Below are positions 25,133 to 33,478 of a stretch of DNA of 43,461 bases, piece after piece. The stretch's first letter is position 1. Every line of letters begins with the position of its first letter. The notes beneath the pieces were generated by a model, which did no database searches, was not told the DNA's origin, and worked only from the letters and a program-made list of their open reading frames with translations. The stretch covers positions 1-43,461 of the forward strand of contig JAGBTO010000101.1 of the NCBI GenBank assembly GCA_017631285.1, written 5' to 3'. This stretch comes from Alistipes sp. (GTDB lineage Bacteria; Bacteroidota; Bacteroidia; Bacteroidales; Rikenellaceae). The position numbers and the translations under genes are program-made.

Positions 25133-26134
25133 TCACGCAAGTCTTATCACTCCCTGCCACAAAAGTGTAAAGGGTAAGATTTCGACGGCGCAAAGGTACA
25201 AAATCCAATGCAAAATCGAAACTTTTTTTGAAATAAAGAATGCAACACTCTCACGAATAAACAAAACAGAAGCCAGCAAAGCTGCTATAAATCCTATTTT
25301 AAGCCATATGTGGGCACTTCCGCCCATGTCCATTTGTGATATTAATAGAATTGGTGCTACCAAAACCACCGCCATCACAAAATAGATAAGGCGTATGCGC
25401 ATAAGCACCGAAACCTCATACTTTGAATGGGTAACAAACCCAATGACGAACATCAGCACATACTGAACAAAAAGAATAACGACATACGTCGCCACCGCCA
25501 CAAAGGGCAGATAGAAGAGTTGCAATGAACTGAGTGTACTCTCGGCTCGCCACACTGCCAACGAGGCTATAAGCCCCACAAAGCCAACTCCCAACATAAA
25601 GAGTTTGCCCAACGAGCCATAAAATATATCACTGTGACGACGCTCCTCGGCCCTATCGGTAGAGACTACCTGACGCCTAAATGCCGATTGGAAGAGCACT
25701 ACTATATCATCAAAATATCGATATATACAATAAATGTAGGTTATAGCAGCAACCACCACCAAAAGATTATACAGTAACGGCATCCACCTACCCAACCCCG
25801 ACTCGGTGATTGACAACAACATCTGCTCGACATCTGCAACAGCTTCCATCGGAGCCTCGGATACAGGCACAACACCATCGGCATAAGATGATACGTGGCC
25901 AACAATATCTTCTACCGCCGACTCGTGATACAACTCACGCGACAGACGCCAACGCTCAACAATACTATGAAAGGTTGCTGTCGAGGCTGCCTGAGTCTGC
26001 GAGGAGGCATCGAGCAAAGTATCGGCAGGACTTAGCGGCCCCGTCCAACCATCAGTCAGACGACGCAGCGCTCGCTCCGAGAGTGTGTCCAATCCCGAGG
26101 ATTGGAGTGTATCTTTCATCTGCTCAATCATCAC
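25133..26134 (-). CDS. DUF4271 membrane protein
   Basis: A 333-residue protein with a soluble, Ser/Asp-rich N-terminal part (1-115) and seven or so helices from about residue 118 to the end. The membrane part with FYGSLGKLFMLGVGF and HSKYEVSVLMRIRLIYF resembles DUF4271, a Bacteroidota-specific family located next to hemD in many genomes. Function unknown. It overlaps the histidine kinase gene by 4 nt, and hemD follows. Confidence 0.75.
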   Translation of the reverse strand: MMIEQMKDTLQSSGLDTLSERALRRLTDGWTGPLSPADTLLDASSQTQAASTATFHSIVERWRLSRELYHESAVEDIVGHVSSYADGVVPVSEAPMEAVADVEQMLLSITESGLGRWMPLLYNLLVVVAAITYIYCIYRYFDDIVVLFQSAFRRQVVSTDRAEERRHSDIFYGSLGKLFMLGVGFVGLIASLAVWRAESTLSSLQLFYLPFVAVATYVVILFVQYVLMFVIGFVTHSKYEVSVLMRIRLIYFVMAVVLVAPILLISQMDMGGSAHIWLKIGFIAALLASVLFIRESVAFFISKKVSILHWILYLCAVEILPFTLLWQGVIRLA

Positions 26135-27309
26135 TCCTCAACTCTTCTTAATTCAATTCTAAAGGTTGTACCATGCCCTACCTCGGACTTCACAACGGCA
26201 ATCTTGCCATGATGGTAATCCTCAACTATACGACGCGAGAGCGACAAGCCCAAACCCCAACCGCGGGTTTTGGTGGTAAAACCTGGCTCGAATATCCGCT
26301 TCCAATTACCTTTAGCGATACCCTTACCCGTGTCGCTGACATCTATGACCACCGAACGCTCATTCGACCATAGGCAAACATCAATCTCACCCTTACCTTG
26401 CATGGCATCGAGGGCATTCTTGAGTAAGTTCTCGATAACCCACTCAAACAACGCAACATTCATATTTGCCCGCACAGGAGCCATGGCCAAGCCATTGTAC
26501 GATAGTGTCACATTGCGTGGCACACGTTTGCGAAAATACATAACCGTATCGCCCACAACCTCATTTACACTCGTTGGCGTAAGTACAGCCTCGGAACCAA
26601 TCTTCGAGAATCTATCAACAATCTTCATCAGATGAGTGAGGTCTTTGTTCATCTCATCAACCACCGTCATATCAACCTCCTGCGTGCGTAGATATTCAAT
26701 CCACCCCAAAAGCGACGAGGTAGGTGTACCCAATTGGTGGGCAGTCTCCTTTGCTAATCCTATCCACACGCGGTTTTGCTCATCCTGCTTGGTTGATTGC
26801 AACGCTATGAGTGCAAAAATGATAAATATGGCAATAATAAGCCACTGAGCATAGGGGAAATAGTAGAGCGCCGTCAAAAGTTGAGAACGCCCATAAAAAA
26901 TTATATGGCTATGCCCATGCGACCACATCATACGCACCGTGCGAGGGGTATTTTGCTCGGTAAGTTCATCGAGTTTACGACGGAACTTAACGGGATCACG
27001 CAACACATCTTCGCTAATGCGATTGCTGACAATGAGCGACAGATTTTCATCTGTAACAATGAACGGAATATTGTTTTGCGTGCTGACAATATGCGAAATC
27101 AACGGGTCGGTATGATAATTTCCAAATGCATCATGACTCACACGCTCCATGGCTGCCACCCACAACGTAACGTCGTTCTGCTCCTTCTGCCTAAGCACAT
27201 CGGCCAGGCGGTAGTTGTAGATGAGCGATAGCGTAGCCAACGCTATGCCAATTACAAGAATCGACATACGACTACGGAACGATATCTTTATGGGGCGCCA
27301 GAACTTCAT
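26131..27309 (-). CDS. Sensor histidine kinase, membrane bound
   Basis: A 392-residue kinase: two helices (about 15-34 and 150-172) bracketing a periplasmic sensor of about 115 residues, then HisKA with phospho-acceptor His191 (ETAHQLGTPTSSLLGW), and HATPase with N-box ENLLKNALDA (293-302), G1 box DTGKGI (326-331) and G2 box GWGLGLS (350-356). It autophosphorylates in response to an envelope signal. No response regulator gene is in the window, so its partner is elsewhere. It overlaps DUF4271 by 4 nt and follows the ctp protease by 9 nt; the operon suggests a link to envelope proteolysis or growth. Confidence 0.92.
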   Translation of the reverse strand: MKFWRPIKISFRSRMSILVIGIALATLSLIYNYRLADVLRQKEQNDVTLWVAAMERVSHDAFGNYHTDPLISHIVSTQNNIPFIVTDENLSLIVSNRISEDVLRDPVKFRRKLDELTEQNTPRTVRMMWSHGHSHIIFYGRSQLLTALYYFPYAQWLIIAIFIIFALIALQSTKQDEQNRVWIGLAKETAHQLGTPTSSLLGWIEYLRTQEVDMTVVDEMNKDLTHLMKIVDRFSKIGSEAVLTPTSVNEVVGDTVMYFRKRVPRNVTLSYNGLAMAPVRANMNVALFEWVIENLLKNALDAMQGKGEIDVCLWSNERSVVIDVSDTGKGIAKGNWKRIFEPGFTTKTRGWGLGLSLSRRIVEDYHHGKIAVVKSEVGHGTTFRIELRRVEE

Positions 27310-27318
27310 CGCGAAATA

Positions 27319-29004
27319 TTAATTACGTTGTGTATCTTGCTCGTTGAGTATCTTATTATATCGCTCTGGGTCGCGTAACAACTCCACAGCCTTGATTACA
27401 GCACTATCCGAACGCAGGTTATACTCGACCACACCTTCGTAGTAGTTGTGACGCAATATCACATCGCTATTAATCAAATCCTCAATCTCGGCACGGTAAT
27501 TACGAAGATTATCAATCTTCTGATCCTTGAGTTTCGACTCAATCTGATTCAAATCCTCGATAAAAGCATCATCATAGCGCTCCTCCTTCGATGTCTTTTT
27601 CAGAAGTTCCAAAGCATCACGCGTACGCGACTGATAAGGGACATCCTTGTCCGCCATGAAATTAACAAAATCCTCATAGTCGGCATCGGTAATCGAGAAT
27701 GTCTTATTGTCAACCTGCAGGTTTGGATTACGACGCATATAATCATCGAGGAAGTCCTCAATAAATCCCAAGTTATAGAGCAAAATGGCAAACGTAGAGA
27801 TATACTCCGACTCAAGCTTCACATCTGGCATCAGACCCTTACCATCATAAACCTTGCGACCATTCTTTGTTTTAAACTCGTTGATAAGTGAATCGGGAAT
27901 AACCACATCCTTGGTGTCATCGTGATGGGTATAGCTTATGCGCTGAACACATCGTCCCGAAGGGATGTAATACTTTGCGGTAGTAAGCTTAAGATAGGCA
28001 TTGTATCCCACAGGCACAACCGACTGCACCAAGCCCTTACCATAAGAGCGCTGTCCCATAAGCACAGCTCGATCCATATCCTGCATAGCTCCACACACTA
28101 TCTCGGAAGCCGAAGCCGACGAACCACTAATGAGAGCCACCACGGGAACATCACCCAACACAGGCATTGCCTCGGTGCGATACTCACGCTCCGACTGCTG
28201 CGAACGCCCCTTCATGGTAAGCACACGACTACCCTTAGGCACAAACATCGAGAGAATCTTCACAGCCTCACTTACACTTCCACCTCCATTATCACGATAG
28301 TCAAGAACCACACCCTTGATAGGTTGCTCAAGACGCAACTTCTCAACCATAGCTCGCATCTCATCATAGCATCCGTCGGTAAAATCGGCATGACGTATGT
28401 AGGCAATACCATCCTCAACAAAACCAGCGTAAGGAACGCCTGGGATAGCAATACGTGCTCGAGTAACCTCCATCTCCTCAACCTTACCCGAGAGCAGACG
28501 CTGCACAGCAAGTTTAACTTTAGTACCTGGAGTACCCTTGAGTTTCGACGATATCTCGGCCGTGGTACACTTGGTGACATCCTCGCCATCGATACGGATA
28601 AACTTATCACCGATTTTCAAACCGGCCAAATCGGAAGGAGAGCCTTTGTAGGGCTGTGCAATAACCACACCGCTACTATCACGTTTCATGCGGATAGTTG
28701 CACCTATACCACCATACTTACCCGTCGCCATAAGTTCAAAGTCGTTCATCTCCTCCTCCGACATATATTGGGTATAGGGGTCAAGGTTTCGCACCATACC
28801 TAACGCACCGTCACTCATCAACCTGTCGGGCTTAACCTCATCGACATATTGCAATGAGAGTTCGCGCATCATATTGACCATAATCTCCATATTACGACCA
28901 AGGCCCATATCATCACGCGTAGCCCAAACACCCGTCACGACAACAACCACAACGAGGGGTAACACATATTTCACAAATTTTCTCATTCCTCGAAATCTTA
29001 ACAT
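27319..29004 (-). CDS. S41 carboxy-terminal processing peptidase (Ctp/Prc-like)
   Basis: A 561-residue periplasmic serine protease: a membrane or signal helix (about 11-28), a PDZ domain (about 92-180) and the S41 catalytic domain with Ser298, Lys323 and Gln327 in the SASASEIV and YGKGLVQ motifs. It trims or degrades periplasmic proteins from their C-termini. The C-terminal 150 residues are helical and extend beyond the catalytic core. The ATG at 28986 (MRKFVKYVL) would give a more usual N-terminus, six residues shorter. Confidence 0.92.
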   Translation of the reverse strand: MLRFRGMRKFVKYVLPLVVVVVVTGVWATRDDMGLGRNMEIMVNMMRELSLQYVDEVKPDRLMSDGALGMVRNLDPYTQYMSEEEMNDFELMATGKYGGIGATIRMKRDSSGVVIAQPYKGSPSDLAGLKIGDKFIRIDGEDVTKCTTAEISSKLKGTPGTKVKLAVQRLLSGKVEEMEVTRARIAIPGVPYAGFVEDGIAYIRHADFTDGCYDEMRAMVEKLRLEQPIKGVVLDYRDNGGGSVSEAVKILSMFVPKGSRVLTMKGRSQQSEREYRTEAMPVLGDVPVVALISGSSASASEIVCGAMQDMDRAVLMGQRSYGKGLVQSVVPVGYNAYLKLTTAKYYIPSGRCVQRISYTHHDDTKDVVIPDSLINEFKTKNGRKVYDGKGLMPDVKLESEYISTFAILLYNLGFIEDFLDDYMRRNPNLQVDNKTFSITDADYEDFVNFMADKDVPYQSRTRDALELLKKTSKEERYDDAFIEDLNQIESKLKDQKIDNLRNYRAEIEDLINSDVILRHNYYEGVVEYNLRSDSAVIKAVELLRDPERYNKILNEQDTQRN

Positions 29005-29007
29005 TCT

Positions 29008-29457
29008 TTACATACGATAGAGCACTCGTGCCACGCCACGACGAATACCACTAATCTCAATCTCCTGGCCCACCTGCTTCACCTGAATCTCATCCTCGAA
29101 GAGCATAACCAGGCGGTCGAAAATATTATTTGCACGGAATACCATACAACCTTCACTCTTGTGCTTAAGGCTAAAGCCTGCCCCAGCAAATACCTGCTCG
29201 ATATAGTCGCGCTCCTGCTCGAAATCTCGTTCAACACGACGTGTTATAAAACCAAAACGAGGATAGGCAGCAGCCAGCACCAAAACAGCCGCAACCAAAA
29301 CCTTACCCTTGGAGGTTGCAAGTGTTGCCAGAATGTAGTCCCACATGCTTATGTCGAACCCCTTTGAGGTCATCACACTAATCCACACTACGCCCAAATA
29401 CAAAACGACGAAAGCTATCAAATATTTCACCGAACGAACTAAATTCTTCATATCCAA
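29008..29457 (-). CDS. Unknown small membrane protein
   Basis: A 149-residue protein with two predicted helices (about 8-29 and 49-70) and a basic and acidic cytoplasmic C-terminal half (about 71-149), ending in IRRGVARVLYRM. I do not recognise the family. It lies 12 nt after ispH and 3 nt before the ctp gene in the same direction, so it is surely co-transcribed and may be a Bacteroidales-specific envelope protein. Confidence 0.7.
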   Translation of the reverse strand: MDMKNLVRSVKYLIAFVVLYLGVVWISVMTSKGFDISMWDYILATLATSKGKVLVAAVLVLAAAYPRFGFITRRVERDFEQERDYIEQVFAGAGFSLKHKSEGCMVFRANNIFDRLVMLFEDEIQVKQVGQEIEISGIRRGVARVLYRM

Positions 29458-29469
29458 TCTATTATTACA

Positions 29470-30336
29470 TTACATAAATCTCTTTTCAATAGCCTCCGCA
29501 ACACGCTGCATAAGCCATGTGGGGGTAGAGGTAGCACCACAAATACCTGCACTGTGGCATCCCTCGAACCACTCGGGCTGAAGTTCGCTCTCCTCCTCGA
29601 TGTTGTAGGCTCGGCTATTTGCCCTATGGCACACATCAAACAACACCTTTCCATTGCTCGACTTCTTACCGCAAACAAATATCACAACATCGAAACGTTG
29701 AGCAAACTCGCTCAAAGCCTTCTCTCGATTCGACACCCGACGACAGATGGTATCATCAACTGTGAGCATATGCTCATCCTCGAGGCGCAATTTCATCTTC
29801 TCGGCTAACTCCCAAAACAGAGCTACACTCTGGGTGGTTTGCGACAGGAAAAATATTGGACGCGAAAAATCAACCTGAGCTAAGTCGTCTTCACTCTCCA
29901 CAACTGTCACATTATCATTAACCTGTCCCGACAAACCGACAACTTCGGCATGGCCTCGCTTACCCAAAATAACCACTTGCCCTCCCGCCTGCTGCATCTT
30001 CGCATAGGCCGCAACGACCTTGCGCTGCAACTGAGCCACAACAGGACACGTAGCATCAATGACCCTGATACCCAACTCTTCGGCACAACGATATGTAGTG
30101 GGAGGCTCGCCATGTGCTCGAATGAAGAGGTCGCGACCCGCAAGCTGCGGCATATCTTCATGTGTAACGGTACGCAGACCCAACGACTCCAGACGTTGCA
30201 CCTCCATGCGGTTGTGAACAATATCGCCCAATGAATAGACCTCGCCACCCAACTCCTGCAATGCAGCCTCGGCCTTGGAAATGGCTCGCACCACCCCAAA
30301 ACAGAATCCCGAATTTTGGTCTATCTCTACACGCAT
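29470..30336 (-). CDS. ispH: 4-hydroxy-3-methylbut-2-enyl diphosphate reductase (IspH)
   Basis: A 288-residue IspH. Iron-sulfur cysteines are Cys12 (GFCFGV), Cys96 (DATCPVV) and a third in SAGICGAT near residue 270. Substrate-binding His are in LGDIVHN and AHGEPPT. It makes IPP and DMAPP in the last step of the MEP isoprenoid pathway, feeding menaquinone and undecaprenyl synthesis. It follows cmk with 1 nt between and is fused to nothing, although cmk and ispH are neighbours in many bacteria. Confidence 0.94.
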   Translation of the reverse strand: MRVEIDQNSGFCFGVVRAISKAEAALQELGGEVYSLGDIVHNRMEVQRLESLGLRTVTHEDMPQLAGRDLFIRAHGEPPTTYRCAEELGIRVIDATCPVVAQLQRKVVAAYAKMQQAGGQVVILGKRGHAEVVGLSGQVNDNVTVVESEDDLAQVDFSRPIFFLSQTTQSVALFWELAEKMKLRLEDEHMLTVDDTICRRVSNREKALSEFAQRFDVVIFVCGKKSSNGKVLFDVCHRANSRAYNIEEESELQPEWFEGCHSAGICGATSTPTWLMQRVAEAIEKRFM

Positions 30337-30337
30337 A

Positions 30338-31033
30338 CTACCCTACGATTTGCTGATAACGCTCCATAAACCACGCCATCTGCTCCTCGACGCTCATGTA
30401 ACTGTTATCAAGCTCAATGGCATCATCGGCACGACGCAAAGGAGAAATCTCACGATTAACATCGGCATTGTCACGCGAAATGACATTATCAAGCACCTCG
30501 TCGAAAGTCACCTCGTCACCCTTAGCCTTCAGTTCGGCATAGCGTCGCTCGGCACGAACGCGAGCATCGGCGGTCATAAAGAGCTTCAACTCGGCATCGG
30601 GAAAGACTACCGTAGCTATATCGCGGCCATCCATCACAACTCCTCGGTGCTGACCCATCTGCTGTTGCAGGGCAACCAACTTCTCACGCACTTGACGAAT
30701 TTGGCTCACCTTGCTCACACAGTTGCTGACCTCGATAGTACGAATCTTATCCTCGGCTAACTCGCCATTGACATAAATATCGCTAGCTCCTCGCTCGGCA
30801 TTGAACGCAAACGAAATCTCAATCTTAGGCAACAACCCAATTAGAAGTTCTTGATTGAGCTCGCCATCCACTATGGCTCCATTTTCGAGAGCATAGAGCG
30901 TAACAGCTCGATACATAGCACCTGTATCGATAAAAATATATCCCAACTTAGCTGCAATAGCCTTTGCAAACGTACTCTTGCCACACGATGAAAAACCGTC
31001 GATAGCTACAATTATCTTTTTCTTGTTATCCAT
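30338..31033 (-). CDS. cmk: Cytidylate kinase
   Basis: A 231-residue CMP kinase: P-loop GFSSCGKST (13-21), IDTGAMYRAVTLYAL following, and DGRDIATVVFPDA with the CMP-specific Asp and Arg. It phosphorylates CMP and dCMP. Its start overlaps the LysE-like stop by one base, and the ispH gene starts 1 nt after it, so this is a tight operon. Confidence 0.94.
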   Translation of the reverse strand: MDNKKKIIVAIDGFSSCGKSTFAKAIAAKLGYIFIDTGAMYRAVTLYALENGAIVDGELNQELLIGLLPKIEISFAFNAERGASDIYVNGELAEDKIRTIEVSNCVSKVSQIRQVREKLVALQQQMGQHRGVVMDGRDIATVVFPDAELKLFMTADARVRAERRYAELKAKGDEVTFDEVLDNVISRDNADVNREISPLRRADDAIELDNSYMSVEEQMAWFMERYQQIVG

Positions 31034-31698
31034 TACTTTGGTAAGATATTAAAAAACGTAGAGAGGATGGTGTATATACCCAAAACCCCAATAATGACTC
31101 CTGCTAGATGATTTATCGTCAACATATGACGTGGACGGAAACGACGACGGAAATAGTCGATGCTAACAGTAACTATAATCCACCACGACATAGCTCCGGC
31201 CAAGAACCCAACTATTGTTACGGCACCGCGCAGCAACGATGCCATATCGCTTTGGCTCGATTCAAAACCCACATTAAACATGGCAAAAAACGCCAGCAAA
31301 TATGGAATAACAACAATAAAATTGGCAAGCGTAAAGACAAACATCGAAGAAAAATCTTGCCATAGATTACTCTTGCCTGCCCTATTGCGGCGAATTTGTG
31401 GCACAGGATTTTGGAAGAATATATAGACTCCCACAATAACCACAAAGATTCCTCCAACGACCTGCAAGATTGCACTATACTCCTCAATCTGCGCCTGAAG
31501 CATCGAATAGAAGAAATAGGCAATAATTGCCATAAGCATATCGGCAACAGCAACTCCCGTTCCCGAAGCAAGTCCCGACTTAAGATTTTTGCTCAATGTG
31601 CGCTGGATACACAACACGGCAACAGGCCCCACCGTAATAGACGATGCCAACCCCACTGCCACACCTCGAAGCAATATATCAATTGTACTTACTATCAT
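31033..31698 (-). CDS. LysE-family amino-acid exporter-like protein
   Basis: A 221-residue polytopic membrane protein with six predicted helices. The N-terminal ASSITVGPVAVLCIQRTLSK and SGLASGTGVAVADML match the LysE/RhtB translocator signature GxxxGPxxxxxxxxxL and GxGxxxGD. It probably exports an amino acid; which one is unknown. A GTG seven codons earlier would also open the frame, but it lies within 15 nt of the -7 element, so ATG 31698 is chosen. It is the first gene of the minus-strand run down to yidD. Confidence 0.82.
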   Translation of the reverse strand: MIVSTIDILLRGVAVGLASSITVGPVAVLCIQRTLSKNLKSGLASGTGVAVADMLMAIIAYFFYSMLQAQIEEYSAILQVVGGIFVVIVGVYIFFQNPVPQIRRNRAGKSNLWQDFSSMFVFTLANFIVVIPYLLAFFAMFNVGFESSQSDMASLLRGAVTIVGFLAGAMSWWIIVTVSIDYFRRRFRPRHMLTINHLAGVIIGVLGIYTILSTFFNILPK

Positions 31699-31721
31699 TA
31701 TCAAACCATTTTCCGCCACAA

Positions 31722-31729
31722 AGTTAGAA
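31722..31729 (-). promoter_or_regulatory. -7 element upstream of the cmk/ispH operon
   Basis: TAACTTTG on the minus strand matches TAnnTTTG, about 24 nt before the LysE-like ATG. The -33 position reads CTT, not TTG, so the promoter is only half supported. It would drive the ten-gene run down to yidD. Confidence 0.45.
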
Positions 31730-31956
31730 ATTTAATATGGAATATTAAGGCTTTGTTTTGAATTTTATTGGGAATTAATACTCCCTCATCCTATACCAAA
31801 TCATATAGCAAGGATATATTTACTGCACGATTGTTGCAACAAGCACCATCCCACAAGGTTTTTGTTAATAATTTATGGAAAACTTTAACTTCCATAGAAA
31901 ACAACCTCGCACCAGAATCTGTAATTTTGCACAAAACATTAAAACCGCATTGTCTT

Positions 31957-32271
31957 ATGGCTGAACTTCAAAAACATGGCATCGACATTGAGCTTGCAGA
32001 GAATATAGCCGAAGGTAACTACTCGAATTTGGCTATCATTTCGCACTCTACTTCGGAATTTATAATCGACTTTGCCACCATGCTCCCAGGCTTGCAGAAA
32101 GCCAAGGTAAAGAGTCGTATAATCTTAACTCCCGAGCATGCCAAGCGTCTGCTTTTATCGTTGCAGGACAATATTACTCGCTACGAAAGCAACATAGCCA
32201 AGATTGAGATCCCTAAGCCCCACATGGCTGAAGATCCCATTCTGAACATGGGCCCCATGGGAAATGCGTAA
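31957..32271 (+). CDS. DUF3467 family protein
   Basis: A 104-residue small soluble protein. NYSNLAIISHSTSEFIIDFATMLPG and ILTPEHAKRLLLSLQDNI are the core of DUF3467, a Bacteroidota family of unknown function. The frame is open for 63 more codons upstream, but they have no protein-like character, and a -7 element (TAATTTTG at about 31920-31927) lies just before the ATG at 31957, so I start it there. A strong terminator follows it, so it is a single-gene unit. Confidence 0.85.
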   Translation: MAELQKHGIDIELAENIAEGNYSNLAIISHSTSEFIIDFATMLPGLQKAKVKSRIILTPEHAKRLLLSLQDNITRYESNIAKIEIPKPHMAEDPILNMGPMGNA

Positions 32272-32297
32272 AACACTATAAATCAAATCGTAAAAAG

Positions 32298-32331
32298 TTG
32301 TCGCAACTCGAGAGTTGGACAATTTTTTTTT
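32298..32331 (+). terminator. Intrinsic terminator of the DUF3467 gene
   Basis: A 10-bp stem with one bulged base (TTGTC-CAACT with AGTTG-GACAA, loop CGAG) is followed by nine T. Textbook rho-independent terminator. Confidence 0.9.
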
Positions 32332-32428
32332 ATTTGTCATCAACATTCAGGCACCATTTTTGATTATACAAATCATAAACAAACTTCGTTGTATAAATTA
32401 TACTTATTAATGTATAAAAATTATCAAT

Positions 32429-32459
32429 TTGACAAATAGCCGTTGTTGTATTATCTTCG
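32429..32459 (+). promoter_or_regulatory. Promoter of the thioredoxin gene
   Basis: TTG (32429-32431), a 20-nt spacer and TATCTTCG (32452-32459) match the consensus except for one base in the -7 element (TTCG for TTTG). Confidence 0.65.
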
Positions 32460-32497
32460 CAGTAAGAAAAGGAAACAATAAAAAAACAGAGAATAAT

Positions 32498-32854
32498 ATG
32501 GCAACGATTAATTTAACAAGAAGCGAATTTCTACGCAAAATTGCAGACTATGAGAACAACCCGAACGAGTGGAAATTTTTAGGTGATAAGCCGGCAATGA
32601 TTGATTTCCATGCACCGTGGTGCGGCCCTTGCAGAGTGTTATTACCCATACTGGGAGAGCTCTCAGAGGAGTATGCTAGCAAGGTGGATATTTACAAAGT
32701 AAACATCGACCAAGAAGAGGAGCTGGCCACACTCTTCAACATTCAGAGTGTGCCTACCATGTTCTTCATCCCCATGCAGGGTCTGCCAACAAAGGCGGTG
32801 GGTGTCAAACCCAAAGAGGAGATAACAAAACGATTAGACAACTTGTTAAAATAG
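32498..32854 (+). CDS. trxA: Thioredoxin
   Basis: A 118-residue thioredoxin with the active site WCGPC (Cys42, Cys45) and the cis-Pro in QSVPTMFF. It keeps protein thiols reduced. ATG 32498 is chosen since the 23 codons before it lie in the promoter region. No signal peptide, so it is cytoplasmic. The desulfoferrodoxin gene follows 24 nt later, and both are likely co-transcribed, forming a redox-defence pair. Confidence 0.92.
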   Translation: MATINLTRSEFLRKIADYENNPNEWKFLGDKPAMIDFHAPWCGPCRVLLPILGELSEEYASKVDIYKVNIDQEEELATLFNIQSVPTMFFIPMQGLPTKAVGVKPKEEITKRLDNLLK

Positions 32855-32878
32855 TTAAAACCTTAAACACTCTAAATT

Positions 32879-33253
32879 ATGACTGCTAAATTTTATAAAT
32901 GCCGTCATTGCGGCAATGTAATCGTTAAGTTGATTGATTCCAAAGTTCCAGTAGTATGCTGTGGTGAGAAGATGGAGGAGCTTATTCCCAACACCACAGA
33001 TGCAAGTGGCGAGAAACACGTTCCCAAAGTAACACGCCTCGATGACCAGACCATAAAGGTCGAGGTTGGCAGCGTCGCTCACCCTATGCTACCCGAGCAT
33101 TATATAGCTTTCATATATGTCGAGACAGACAAGGGCGGCATCCATGTTAATCTTAAAGATAAGCCCGAAGCTGTAATAGCAGTCGGCAATGCCAAAATTA
33201 TTGCAGTTTACGAATATTGTAATCTGCATGGATTGTGGATGACCCAGATGTAG
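32879..33253 (+). CDS. dfx: Desulfoferrodoxin (class I superoxide reductase)
   Basis: A 124-residue two-domain protein. Centre I (rubredoxin-like iron) ligands are Cys8, Cys11, Cys27 and Cys28. Centre II (superoxide-reducing iron) ligands are His47 (EKHVP), His68, His74, Cys114 and His117 in EYCNLHGLW. Glu46 and Lys in the active-site EKHVP are also present. It reduces superoxide to hydrogen peroxide without making oxygen, suited to an anaerobe. It follows thioredoxin in the same transcript. Confidence 0.94.
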   Translation: MTAKFYKCRHCGNVIVKLIDSKVPVVCCGEKMEELIPNTTDASGEKHVPKVTRLDDQTIKVEVGSVAHPMLPEHYIAFIYVETDKGGIHVNLKDKPEAVIAVGNAKIIAVYEYCNLHGLWMTQM

Positions 33254-33272
33254 TTCCACACTACCGGTCTGC

Positions 33273-33306
33273 AATGGTGTCCAGCCTTATAGGTTGCGAC
33301 ACCATT
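33273..33306 (+). terminator. Probable terminator after desulfoferrodoxin
   Basis: A 9-bp perfect stem (AATGGTGTC 33273-33281 with GACACCATT 33298-33306) closes a loop that can form further pairs (CCT/AGG). No T-run follows, so it may be an mRNA-end stabiliser rather than a true terminator. Confidence 0.55.
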
Positions 33307-33337
33307 TGCATATAACGGGGTAATTTCGCCACCAAAA

Positions 33338-33378
33338 TGTGGGATATTTATCCCACATACACGCGATGTGCCACATCG
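33338..33378. repeat. Two adjacent short hairpins in the dfx / DUF2147 gap
   Basis: TGTGGGATA and TATCCCACA (33338-33357) are a 9-bp palindrome with a 2-nt centre, and CGATGT with ACATCG (33364-33378) is a 6-bp hairpin with a GCC loop. They lie upstream of the DUF2147 promoter; the first, being nearly a continuous dyad, could be a protein-binding operator. Confidence 0.5.
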
Positions 33379-33410
33379 GAGCTACGACGACCACATGGAA
33401 GGCTTGAAAT

Positions 33411-33441
33411 TTGGTATGCCCTACATTTTCTGCTACTTTTG
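33411..33441 (+). promoter_or_regulatory. Promoter of the DUF2147 gene
   Basis: TTG (33411-33413, preceded by T), a 20-nt spacer and TACTTTTG (33434-33441) match the Bacteroidetes consensus perfectly, 38 nt before the start codon. Confidence 0.8.
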
Positions 33442-33478
33442 CTGATGATAAAAATGATTAATCATAAAAATTTGAGAG

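Noticed and set aside
27922..28803. A 293-codon open frame on the plus strand
   Set aside because: It lies entirely antisense to the well-supported ctp protease gene and its product is a string of His, Thr and Leu typical of an antisense shadow.
31768..31956. An N-terminal extension of the DUF3467 protein by 63 residues
   Set aside because: It runs through the promoter region, its composition is unlike the DUF3467 family, and the shorter start fits the family's usual length.
33273..33306. The stem AATGGTG/CACCATT recurring here and at 15805-15888
   Set aside because: Seven bases shared by two otherwise different structures is likely chance; the loops have nothing in common.
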